Part shown: positions 45,973-56,958 of the stretch, piece after piece | Position numbering within the stretch: position 1 is the stretch's first letter | Layout of the letters: every line of letters begins with the position of its first letter | Assembly (NCBI GenBank): GCA_914767715.1 | Contig: OU612066.1 | Span: 28,744,283 to 28,804,282, forward strand | Length of the DNA: 60,000 bases | Direction: 5' to 3' | Origin: Membranipora membranacea | Taxonomy: Eukaryota > Bryozoa > Gymnolaemata > Cheilostomatida > Membraniporidae | Position numbers and translations under genes: made by a program | Notes under the pieces: model-generated | What the model was told of the DNA's origin: nothing | What the model saw: only the letters and a program-made list of their open reading frames with translations | The model's database searches: none

Positions 45973-48100
45973 AGTAACAGCCACTAACGCTCCCAAAATA
46001 ACTCAGGTCAAAAAAGGTCAAATATTGTTGCAATTTACTCACTTATTCTTCTCTGTGCAGATTATCTTACTGCAATAAATGTCTTTTCAATGGTTCTGTG
46101 TATATTCTGATTATATTTATTTGTAATCTTACATTATTAATTACTTATATAATAACTATGTCAATGTCAATATCAGGTTCGCGTGTCCTTCAATTGGAGA
46201 AAAATCTTGTGAGGAGATAATAGGTTTGTGATGTCAAAATGATAGCAGATACTGCAGTGTAAATGTCCATCATGCCAATTTTCCAATTACATGAAATAAA
46301 TACTTGAATCAAACCCCACCTGCTCCTATTGACATATCTACTGTTTAAAGTTCTCATGCCCGCTTTCTTTGGCTCATCAAAAAGTTTGTCAATAACCTAG
46401 TAAGGGAGTTGTTATCATAAAAGGAAAACTACTGTAATCAACAGATGCTCTGTTCCAATCGAGACAAATAATTTTGTCCTATCCAAACTGATTGTACTTA
46501 ACTTCAGTATACCTAGTAAGACCTTTTCGTTCTCATAACAACCAAGTTTTAACTTGATTACATTGTATACACTTTTGAAGAGTTATACAACAGGGTAGAA
46601 AAATCATATCCTCACTGTTCCATGCCTACTTATAGCTAGATCCAAGTTGTAGGCATTTAGTGTTTTTTATATTCGCTGGGTTTAGAATGGGAGCTACCAG
46701 GACGTGGGAAAATAGGATTAAACTTGATATAGACTATAGCCACTGCATCAAGAGTTGGTTACACCAATGTGATTATTTTCTCAAACAATTTTTGTCAGCA
46801 TTGATGTAATGGCTTGGTGTTAATTAATAAACCGTAACCATGTCAATCATAAGCTAAAAAATTGCAATGTAGATTTGCATGGTTAAAATAAGTACAATTT
46901 TCAGCCTGTGCCATATGAAGATTAATACAACAGGGTAGAAAAATGTCTGGCTATAGCTTGATCCAATTTGCAGGTATTTGGTGTTGAGATCCCCTTCAGG
47001 TGCACTATTAGGATGGGACAACCAGAATGTGGGCGAATTGGATTAAATTGATCTATAGGCTATAGTCATCACATCCAAAGTTGTTACACACACCAATTTG
47101 ATTATTTTTTAAATCATTCGAGGTGGAATCATGTTTTTTTCCAGAACTGCTGCAATGGCTTGATATTTTTACGAAACAGTGACCGTGTCAATCATCAAAA
47201 ATTTGCAATGAAGATGTGCGTGATTAAAATAAACACACTTTTCAACTTGCGTGTTAGCACAGCCAGCCTAAAATATTCAGATTCAAAAAGTGATAATTAA
47301 GTCATACATGTTAACAATCATTGCACATATGACCAGAATCATTGGCTGGAACGTGTTTTTTATTTATTTAAAGGTTCAACTTACGACAATATATGGTACC
47401 AGTTATCATGATATCCATTGAGAAAAATATCAAGTTTCAATATTGCTGGAAATTGGATATGAACTGATCAACACAAATAAGGTAATATATTTCCAGCCAA
47501 AACTGACAACATTCATACTTATTGGGACAGAAAAAAAAGAAAGTTATCCATAACATATAAAATTGCATTTACTTTAATGTAATTCTACTGGCTGTAATGG
47601 GTTTAGATGTGATGAGTTTGATTGCTTGGGATTGATTTGGTTTGGTAAGTATAGTCTTGTAACTGGTAACATTTTTAGGTTATGTAATGTCTAAATAAGA
47701 GTTAAGTTGTTCCACACAAGATGTGACAAACCTTCTGCGTAGTATTCAATGTTTTGGAGTTTCATATGCAGCTGTTGGTATATATCTATTCTTTCTTTGT
47801 CAGCCACAGAAATTGATATAACTCATACTGACGAGTCAGTTTGTGGAAAGGAGCAGAACTAATTAGAACAGCAAGATTTCTTGTTTTTGACTGGGTCGTC
47901 GATACATTGTAGAGAGTCGAAAATAGAGCAAACATTGTAAAAAATATGAAGGCAAACAAATTAAAACAACTGGAGGAAAATAATATGAACGTGGTTTTTA
48001 ATCGCCATCGAGAGAGAAGAAAATAGTACACACAATGTAAATATATAAATATATTGAGAAAGGAGAAAATCAGGTAGGGCGAAGATAATTCTGCCGCACA
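45973..48100. other. Right-arm DNA without genes, diverged tandem duplication
   Basis: Mirror of 18670-20850, including the two ~350-bp units at about 46570-47275. Nothing coding was seen. Confidence 0.5.
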
Positions 48101-48102
48101 AA

Positions 48103-48299
48103 TTAATGCCCATAGACTTCGACCTCATAAAACTTAAACCATCTAACCGCTTGCTGTACCACCTTTATATATCTTCCGTTGAAAGGTGATGTACAGCCCA
48201 CTTTCTCAACCAAATCTAGGAGGCCATTTCGTAAGGCACAGAGAGCATAACTTCCGTGTTGTCCATCCTTTGCAACAGACAGTTCGAGGTCCTGTACAT
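48103..48299 (-). pseudogene. F-type lectin-like last exon, right-arm copy
   Basis: The minus strand has an acceptor TTTATTGCAG before 48299. The exon encodes DVQDLELSVAKDGQHGSYA, then EKVGCTSPFNGRYIKVV and ends FYEVEVYGH plus stop. It keeps four residues (VEKVG region) lost from the left copy, so it preserves the older form of the domain end. The first lectin exon was not included in the duplication because the arm ends within the intron, so this copy is an orphan exon. Confidence 0.7.
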
Positions 48300-48611
48300 C
48301 TGCAATAAAGCGATCAGAGGCAGTCATTTTTCATTATTTCTGATGCCAGAAAAGGGAAACTCCAGTTATAAGCACACATTGATGTCTGGTCAAAACGTAA
48401 TAGCCTGGATACCTTTGTGTTAAAAGGCTTTGCTGATCATCACAAGGTTCCTCAGACATAAAAAGGTATATGCATCCATCAAAAAGGGCTCTAGATTATA
48501 TACCCTGATAACTGATTAGTTATTGCTTTTAACTGGTGTTGTCTACTCTATGAACCATCTACCACTATTTGACCGATGGTGGGCATGCTAAAAGGCCACT
48601 CGGCATAGTAA

Positions 48612-49697
48612 TTAACTAGTTAGTTAGTTAGTTATCTATTTTATTTTATCTTTAGACAAAATAAAAACAACTACGCCTCTTTTTGCAGGCAAAATGTATG
48701 TACAATTATGTTTTAAATGATATAGTCTGAAGGTTAGTTAGGTACTTTGTGGATATATAGGGAAAGTGGAAAACTTCGTTTTAATTCGAACTTGATAAAA
48801 CAACTTGGGTTTGAGGCTAAACACAAAAATGAAAAATCCCAAGTTTGATGTGATAATAAAAATTAAATCAAATGTGTCTATGAATTTTATGCTATGGGTA
48901 ACATATTGAAAGGCAGGTTATGATGTGGCACTTTGAACTGAACTGCAAAGGAAAGAAAAACAAGCAACAGGTCTACATATGGATATGAATATATTAGTGT
49001 TGAGCAAGATATGACTCAAAATTTAAATTATTTTTACTATTATGTACAAAGGTGATTCTATTATGTCAAAAAAAGAAGAAATTTCTAAACACATTATAGT
49101 AATTACTCTGGTATGAAAAAAATATGATGGGAACAAAATTATATACATGTACAAAAAGGAAACAAAACTAATGGCAATTTGATATTTATGGATTGTAATG
49201 AATCACGTTTGGTAGGAAGCATATCAAGTTGAACATGTTGATGTTAAAATATGAAACGCTTTGGTTTTACGATAAAATAAAAATTGAAAAGATAATATTT
49301 GCATTTAGGGTTTCGAAAGTAGCTGCGACTCTCCGTATGCTTGGTTCTCTGTTTATACATCATCTATCTCTGTTTACAATCTGTTCTGGTGTTGTCTGCT
49401 GAGTGGGACCATCATGGTCCCCGTACCCTCACCCAGCAGTATGGCATACCCTACCTCTTGACCTGACCAGTGACTGTATTCTGGATGGAGGGGTCTTGCT
49501 CCATTTGTTAGGAAGGTTGCTTGACTTCGTTTTTGTTGTGGATTTACCGACAAAATCTCCCACTCTGTTCAATGTAAGAGATGAGAGACATGTGGTCCGC
49601 TTGGTCTAGATCAATGCTGTCTCTTAGACATATGTAATTTTGGCATTTGTTTAAGAAGTGGAAGACAGTTTCATCCTCCATGAGGCATGAGCAAGTT
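48612..49697 (-). mobile_element. 5'-truncated LINE, ORF2 C-terminus and 3' UTR
   Basis: On the minus strand from 49697 the frame reads CSCLMEDETVFHFLNKCQNY, then DQADHMSLISYIEQSGRFCR and TAA (49546-49544). The C-x-C...H...C pattern is the zinc-knuckle-like end found in many non-LTR retrotransposon ORF2 proteins. About 930 bp of 3' UTR follows, ending in a tandem AACT tail (48612-48630). It interrupts a segment that is continuous in the left arm (18165-18172), so it inserted after the inverted duplication. It is not the same family as the LINE at 23-27 kb, which has an A tail and no such motif. Confidence 0.65.
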
Positions 49698-49789
49698 GGT
49701 TTTTTCAAAAACTACATGGAAAGGCAAATTTATTGCTTAAGGGCTGTACATAAACATGAAAAACATATAATGATTGAGGAATTGAAATT

Positions 49790-50980
49790 TGAATAATAAA
49801 CTACACTTTTTCACATCTAATTTTCTTCTAAAAAAAAGAAAATTAGGTTTCAAAACTACATCAGCAGAGTCAAATATAGTTGAGGAATGTGTAGCTATAA
49901 TGATTTTCAAAAATACTAAATATTTACTGAGAAAAATCGCTAAATGTAAATCAGTAATTATTGATTGATGGGGCATTGTTCATGAAAGTCCTACATATGA
50001 CATCATATTCCTGATTATAAATGTAAACAAATTGTTATGATGTATTTGGCGCCAAATCGGAGCACATGTACATAATCGGAATTGGGTGATCTATCAACCT
50101 GGATAGGGACGGGAAAAAGTGAATCTGACCCGTACCCCTCTTTAACTGAGAGAGAAAATACATTTTAGTTATGCACACATACGCATAAGAATATTGTCCT
50201 ATCTTCACCACTGGTGATTGGCACACTGATTAAGTGCCGCCACAAGTATTGCCCTTGCTTGTTCGGTTATAGCAAGGTGGAAAGTCCAAAACTCCCCAGT
50301 TATACCTGAGCTAAAACGCTGAACAGACCTTCAAAATGAGCCCCATAAGCTGCTGAGTCTATTGCAATTTTCAAACTTGAAATCCTATTAAAATTGATTA
50401 GGCAATAAACTTCAAATCAAGGTTGAAACTGCAAAACAAGTTATAGTTTTGACCGTTTTCAATAGCTTGCTTTTTTGATAATATTTGCGCTACAAAGCTA
50501 AACAGACTATCAAAATGATCACCAGAAGCTGTTGAGTCTATTGCAATTTTCAAACTCAAAATTCCATCGAAATTGTTTGAGATATAAGCATTTTTTCAGG
50601 ACTGAAACTACAAACAAAGTTATAGCTTTAAGTCTATGCACCGTTTTCAATAGCTTGCTTTATTGATAATATTTAAGCTACGAAGCTAAATAGACTATCA
50701 AAATGATCGGCAGAAGCTGCTGAATTTATTGCAATTTTCAAACTTAAATTCTGATTGAAGCCAATTGAGTTATCAACATTTAACCAGAGCTGGGACAGGT
50801 AAATCAATGATAGCTATGGGATAAAAACACTGTTTCTACACCCTCCAGTGACGTCGCTTCACCATAATTAAGTGCCTCACTGTCTCAATGCTAATGCTCC
50901 ATACAGTGTCCTGTCTAGGTTTATTATTAATGTGATATATCGCTTTTTAAAAATTTTTAATATTGTATTGGGGTTCATGT
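49790..50980 (-). repeat. Repeat X, copy 3
   Basis: Full-length inverted match of 32333-33470, including the 189-bp tandem units (50300-50770) and the CCTAGACAGG end. Confidence 0.7.
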
Positions 50981-52255
50981 CTTATAGTTATTTTCACAGT
51001 TGAAACCTTCCAAGAATTTGACGTTGAGTTGCAGTGACCACTGAAAGTTCATTTTGTGGCAAAAAGTGTCCTTTTTAAATTGAGCCCTCTGTGCCTTGCT
51101 ATTGAGGTATTTGATTAGTTTTTGCTTTCACAATATAGAGGAGGCATGGCACTAACAAGAGGAGTGACATTTTAGTGAAACTTCATATTTTTCGGCCTCC
51201 TGTCTTGGAGACTTAAACTTGATTTTTGCAATGGTAAAAGGGCCATTTCTGACTCCTCATTACATGTGACCCCAATAATGCAGAAACTACAATTTCCAAT
51301 TTATTATACCAATTTGGTCTTGCAGTGTCACTTCCATCAATAATCTTACCAGATTATAGATCCTGGTTGTCACAACTGTAACAAATAATAACCCAAATTT
51401 TCACTAATTTTTGACAAAATTTTCCAGCCAAAAATCAGAAATTCAGAAATATGTCAGTCAGATTTGTTGTCAGCATGATGAACAGCATGAGATTGTCTAG
51501 ATTTTGATCGAAGCGATTATTGATTAAGGCTTTACATCCTGAGATATTTGGATTTTTGTGGCTAAACTAGTCTATGATGAATACATATAATTATAGTTTG
51601 TTAATTTAAAATATTTATGAAAAATCAGCAAAGAAGGCGTACTCAAAAGAGATGGCAGTGGTGATCACGTCTTTTCATATATTGTTGAAAAAATTGAAGA
51701 AAGCGAAAGAAAAGTGATCGTATCGTAGAAGTGCTCAGATGGCATAAAATTATGAAACACTCATTTTCAAAAGTGATTGATAATGCAATACCACTCTGTC
51801 TAAGCATTTAGACTATTGCTTAACACTTTCCTTTGGCCTTCTTCAAATTTTGGCTGTGCGTGTGTACCAGAGTCATAGCAGGGTGTAAACAGAGGAGTCT
51901 CGTACACTACACCTAAATGAGATAAAATTCTGCTTTATTTGTAAATAATAATATTCCCCAAAGGAAGAGATCTCCTACACCTCAAATGTCTAAAGGCCAT
52001 ATATATGGTAAAATATCCATACCAGCCATTACCCGATGCATCTAAGTGATTCATTTTATAATTCGATATGAATACTTGATATACGTGATACTCACCATGA
52101 ATACCCACTCAAAATGTAGCTCAAAACCTGTACTTCAATATATATCACTCCTGTCAAATCCTTAGCATTGCAAACTATTTTACAGGCCTGGAACGAGCAC
52201 CAATCGAGATTTCCCCCTTTTTTACTGCACCTTTCAACTGCCAACATGGACACCA
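50981..52255. other. Unassigned spacer with a dispersed repeat piece
   Basis: The piece at 51600-51810 is a diverged copy of 22300-22460 (landmarks AAAAATCAGCAAAGAAGGCG, and GGCAGTGGTxATCACGTCTTT). No gene was seen in the rest. Confidence 0.45.
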
Positions 52256-52263
52256 TCGCAGGC

Positions 52264-53147
52264 TAGGGGTGGAACGACCTCTTGAGGTTGGAGTTGAATT
52301 TCGGATATTTGACCTCGGATTCAACCACAAACCGGATCGGATATTGTTATGTCTGATCCGAGATGATACGTTTTTAATCAACACTTACTAAGCATCATTT
52401 ATCTCACTAAAAATGACAAGGAAAGAAGTATGATAGTCATTAATTTGTGGTTCAGATTAGATAATGGAGTTTGGCTGAAAGCACTCAGTGGTGATCAATA
52501 GGCAATCAATACCTCTCTTATTATCATAGCTAATTATATTGTTGCTGATTAAATTTGATGGATGTGTTTTTCTGCTGAAATTGAGAGAAGCATCTTTACT
52601 CAGATCGTTGTGAATAAGGACATAATTTTTGTCCAATGATGTTCCCTGTAACAAACTATCAAGTTTAATGTACAAGGTTATCCTCTTCTTCAAAGTAGGA
52701 GGACAATTCCTATCCTATGTGCAGAGAGTTTGTTCAAACTCACAGTGATTACAAACAACGGGGTTTGAGCAATGAACTAAACCTCATTGGTTTGAGTGAT
52801 CCTGGCATATTGAGTCAAGAGATCTTTGTACTGATTAAATGATACTTTCAAATAAACTGTTTGTGTGATCCTTGCACCGTGGCTGTTTGAGTGATAAGTT
52901 GGTCCTTGTAAAGTATTATATCCAAGCAGATACATGCGCATTTAAATTAGGGTAATAGTTCAGGGAAAAGATTGTTGACGCTGTTTATCCATGTATTCAA
53001 TGACCTTAATTGTATATTATGGTGCAAAAGTACAGCTGTTTGGACTTGGCGTTTGTACGCGTTATCCGGATCCGATCCGAGGTTGAATTTATCGACCGAT
53101 CCGATATCCGATCCGAGGTTGCCTAACCCTGATCCGTTCCACCCCTA
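52264..53147. mobile_element. hAT-type non-autonomous DNA transposon, 884 bp
   Basis: Perfect 13-bp terminal inverted repeats (TAGGGGTGGAACG and its complement CGTTCCACCCCTA) are flanked by perfect 8-bp duplications TCGCAGGC at 52256-52263 and 53148-53155. Both termini hold clusters of GGATC and GATCGGATAT-like motifs, which are candidate transposase subterminal sites. No transposase is encoded, so it depends on a hAT transposase elsewhere. Confidence 0.9.
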
Positions 53148-53159
53148 TCGCAGGCTACA

Positions 53160-54200
53160 AATGCATTATGCAAAAGATTTTAGATCATTTTAATTTTCAA
53201 AGTTAAATTCCTTACATATTTGAGAATATTTCTATAATCACTGTCATCAGAAAATTAATATCAATACCCTGTTGGTTTCAACAAGGATGATGGTAGCTTT
53301 TCCCATGATCAGTAATCCAATGAACTTGGAGTTCATTGATGAGCCAAACTAAGCCAGCTAAGCCTACAAATTCAATCTCGCCAAGAAATATGCGGCAGTG
53401 TCTAACCTCTAATCTGCCAGCCCGGACAACACATTTTCGTTGTCGGATAAATCAACTCACAGTCTCACCCAAAAAATGAAAGTTTAGTTGGCCTGCTGAT
53501 AAGCCTTTTTGTAAAACAATTCTTGTTGCACGATTCTACACCATTCTTCTCTGGTACATATGGAATTACATCTTAGCCTTTTGACATGGCATGGGTGGGG
53601 AACAATGTTCAAGATCCATGTACGTACTTCATATAGGTTAAAGCTCTCAATAATGCTAACTCATCTTCAGTCACCTCTAGTGCCACAAACAGTTAAAGCT
53701 AATCAAAATTTACTTACCTCTCTCTCCTTTTGCGGCCTCTGTCCTCTCACACTCCGTAAGTAGCAGGTCTAATATTCAGTTTGTTGGTAGTTTCTGCCAA
53801 GAGAGTCAGTTTGCTTGTACGCAAATGTGTTAAGCAATCCAGTGCAAGCTGAGAAACATGTGCAGTGCTTGTGAACAATCAGCTGTAACTGCTTGTATTA
53901 AGGTTCAAACTTTCCCCCAAATGTATGTATGTTGTTATTGAATTGACTGGTAAGTAAGGGATAGGGCAATTGAATAATTTGAGGATTAAAAGGAGAGAAA
54001 TGCTGCACCAACAGCTATGTACCTACATAAATAAAATAAGAAAAAATATTGAAACATCACACTGAATCACTAATGGCATGTGAGTCACAATTTTTGTGCA
54101 TGATTTTTGCACCAGCATTTTGGATGATGTGTACTGCTGATTTTTTTAATAAAAGCTCTTTGGTGCCTTATATAAAAACCTTGAAATTATAGCCAATTCG
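53160..54200. other. Unassigned spacer
   Basis: No exon, tRNA or clear mobile element end could be supported here. Confidence 0.4.
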
Positions 54201-54229
54201 ACTGCTTTTGCAATTATATTGATGACTTA

Positions 54230-55432
54230 CATCAATATTGATGCCCTAATGCACAGCAAAATTAATCTGATCTTGCAATTGCAATCAACCGCTGAACGTT
54301 GATTTGATGCTCGATCAACGTCAGGCTATCAATATCTATCCAATGCCCGGGTCCCATCGTTGATTCATCGGGATACATCACCCTCACAACACCATCGCAT
54401 TCCAAACATTTGCGACTGATTTCTAAATTTATCCAAAACTCTGTGCTGCCTAGTGAATGAAAAAAACCTAATTAAACTTCCCTTTCAAACTTGATATCGG
54501 ATACTATTGTTGATTTGATGGTGATTCAACATCAGGCTATCACCATCTGACTAACCTCTTGGTCTGAGTGTTATATCTGAAACTAGGGGTTTTAGAATAA
54601 CCGATACAACTAAAGTCAATACAATCGATAGAACAGGCTCACATCAAACCACTGTTACAAATGTCTGACTTGCTCAAGCAAGATCTTCTCAGTACAGAGC
54701 TATCAGTGTATTGTCCTCTCTACTAGCCGCCAGCCTTCTGGGTGACTCTACAAGTAATATAATCCTCATATGAGTAATCTAGCTGTCCACATGAGTATAC
54801 ATGTTGTACAGTAAACAGTCATAAGTAGAGTCCCTCTGCCAATCTTGCCTTCTTCCTTTTTTCCCTTTCTTTTTAGCTTTTGTCTCTTTTTTATTGTAGT
54901 TTTTTCTTGTTTTTGTTTGGATCCATAATATGTAATAACAATATATATACGTGGTTGGTACAAAGGTATAATATGATTCCTCAGTACTACTACTAATATG
55001 ATAGTAGTTGGTTTCTGGCTGAGTTATACTATTTATACCTTTGTATTCCAACTACATGTAAAAATGGGAGTTGTCTTCATTTATGCGTGAAGGGGCAACT
55101 CCAAAGTAATATATGATGGCTATTAGAATTTGACTACTATAATTCAATATAGCATGAGCGTTGATTCAACGCTGTATATCACCGCTGTATCACCATCACA
55201 CCACAGACTTTTACTTCTTGCTTCTTAACAAAAGCAGAAGTATTTGACGCCTTCATGAAGTTAGAAAAACTCACAGTTTAAACAAAACTAAACTCCATTT
55301 CAAATTAGATATCAAACATCATTGTTGATTCAATGTTGATATCATGATAACGCTCAACGTAGATGCCCGACCATAGATCTACCATGCATCAACGTTGATA
55401 TAAGGTCAACGTCGAGGCCTGCTGGCTGGGGT
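54230..55432. repeat. GTTGAT/ATCAAC palindrome-rich repeat region
   Basis: Many short inverted repeats of the type AACGTTGAT...ATCAACGT occur at 54285-54370, 54500-54555, 55150-55200 and 55315-55435. They often lie next to CAGGCTATCA-like strings, and the region ends in GGCCTGCTGGCTGGGG. It looks like one or more non-autonomous elements. Complete ends and target duplications were not found. A pyrimidine-rich tract lies at 54838-54915. Confidence 0.45.
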
Positions 55433-55554
55433 ATTTCTCAACTCACCAATGCAATAACTCATTTTTCCCAGCTTGGTTATGATCAAATTTGTAATTTATT
55501 TTTCTTCGAGTTGTTCAACTGTTCACCAGGCCCATGATTGGTCAAATAGGGGTG

Positions 55555-55918
55555 TTGTATAGGCTGGGATTCACTCCAACAACTTGGAGCTATCTTCTCA
55601 GGTTGGGCACGTAGCAGATAACAGATAACTCCGCACAATAACAAACCAAAACCCATCAGCCAATCAAAACAAAACCAAAACACAAGCACATGGATCCATT
55701 TATAAAGGTACAATTCCACATAAGTGTAGATAAGGGGCTCCCGTCGTTCTTTACTGAAGATTGAATTTTGAGTGTTTTAAAATTGAAGTATAGTTTAAGT
55801 AAATTTAATTGAAATATCAATTGAAGATTTCAAGTAGACTGGGTTTCAGTCCAACAATTTGAAGCTATCTACTCATGTTGGGTGTGTAGACAACTCCACA
55901 CAACAACAACAAAGCGTT
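55555..55918. repeat. Imperfect direct repeat, two units ~280 bp apart
   Basis: Units at about 55560-55650 and 55838-55920 share CTGGGxTTCxxTCCAACAA, GAGCTATCT and CTCCxCACAA landmarks. Confidence 0.5.
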
Positions 55919-55929
55919 ATCAGGCAACA

Positions 55930-55982
55930 GGCATCTTATTTGGGATCACAAGGTCCCGGGTTCGAGTCCCAACGGGTGCATT
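55930..55982 (+). other. tRNA-like 3' half
   Basis: GGGATCACAAGGTCCCGGGTT followed by CGAGTCCCAACGGGTGCA looks like an anticodon arm plus T arm with a B box. The 5' half is missing, so it is a tRNA fragment or SINE remnant. Confidence 0.35.
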
Positions 55983-56254
55983 GATGTCTAGAAAAAAATG
56001 ATCACCTTCATTTACTATTAAACTTGATGGTTCTGTTCTTATAGGTATTTATGAACAGCAATTTTTTGTCCTGTCCTGTTGTTTTGAAGAATTTATTCTG
56101 AAGATGAGAGTTTTAAAACTGAAGATTCCTCTATTTTTCTTTGAGGAAATTGAAGCTTTGTGTGCAAGGAGCCCCAGGTAACCATGTAATTGTAAAATAT
56201 GTGAGCCCGATACAGAACTATCTTTTTTGTCCAAAATCAACACTGCTATAACAA

Positions 56255-56958
56255 CACAATAAAGTGTTTCAACCTCATTTGTTTGCTTTTCACTACATTA
56301 CATCAAATATTTGCTATTTTTAACGGTTCTGTATTTGCGATCTCGAATAAAAAGGTAGGACTACGTCCCCACCTATTGATACAAGTGACTCTTTTGCCGC
56401 GTTATCTAGCCAGTGTGTTTGCTCTGATATGATTGGCTGTCGGTGGGAAAAAGATCCAATGCCAGGTCACAAAGAGTACCTATTGAGGTATAATAAAAGT
56501 GAAACTTTAACACACACTATGATGTACTAACTCACTATATAATATAGGTACTTCCAGGAAAGTACCACTTGTACCATTGGCTCTTTCCCACCCACCAGCC
56601 AATCACAGCCAACACATTGGCTACTTGTTATCTACCAGTAGGGTATTGTGAAGCTGTACAATTTATTGATATACTGCTGATGAAAGTTGATAAATGAACC
56701 AGTTATCACTATCACTGTGAAATATCTATTGATAAAAACACTTCCCTGTTGAAGATTATTCGAATCCATCGTACCATTTACATCAGCATTGGAATCATAA
56801 GGTTATTAGGTCATCATTGGTTAAGGTGATAAAAGCAAAGTCGGAGGTGAAAAAATTCATACATGCAATTGGCAACAGTACATAACTAACCTGGGTGGCA
56901 GGGGTTGATTTTGAGCTCAAATTCCGCAACAGTTGTAAAATACCACAGGACTGCCGAC
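56255..56958 (+). promoter_or_regulatory. Conserved upstream region of otopetrin copy D
   Basis: It shares GTAGGACTACGTCCCC (56346-56371), a GCCAATCACAGCCAACACATTGG double CCAAT-type block (56600-56622) and CCGCAACAGTTGTAAAATACC (56924-56944) with copies B and C. The last block directly precedes the start codon region and could be 5' UTR. Confidence 0.45.

Larger units (their letters stand above)
38115..48611. repeat. Right arm of the ~10-kb inverted repeat
   Basis: It is the reverse complement of 18172-32330 without the LINE. Its own insertions are at 44921-45353 and 45762-45808, plus one extra 86-bp unit. The spacer between the arms is about 5.8 kb. Confidence 0.85.
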
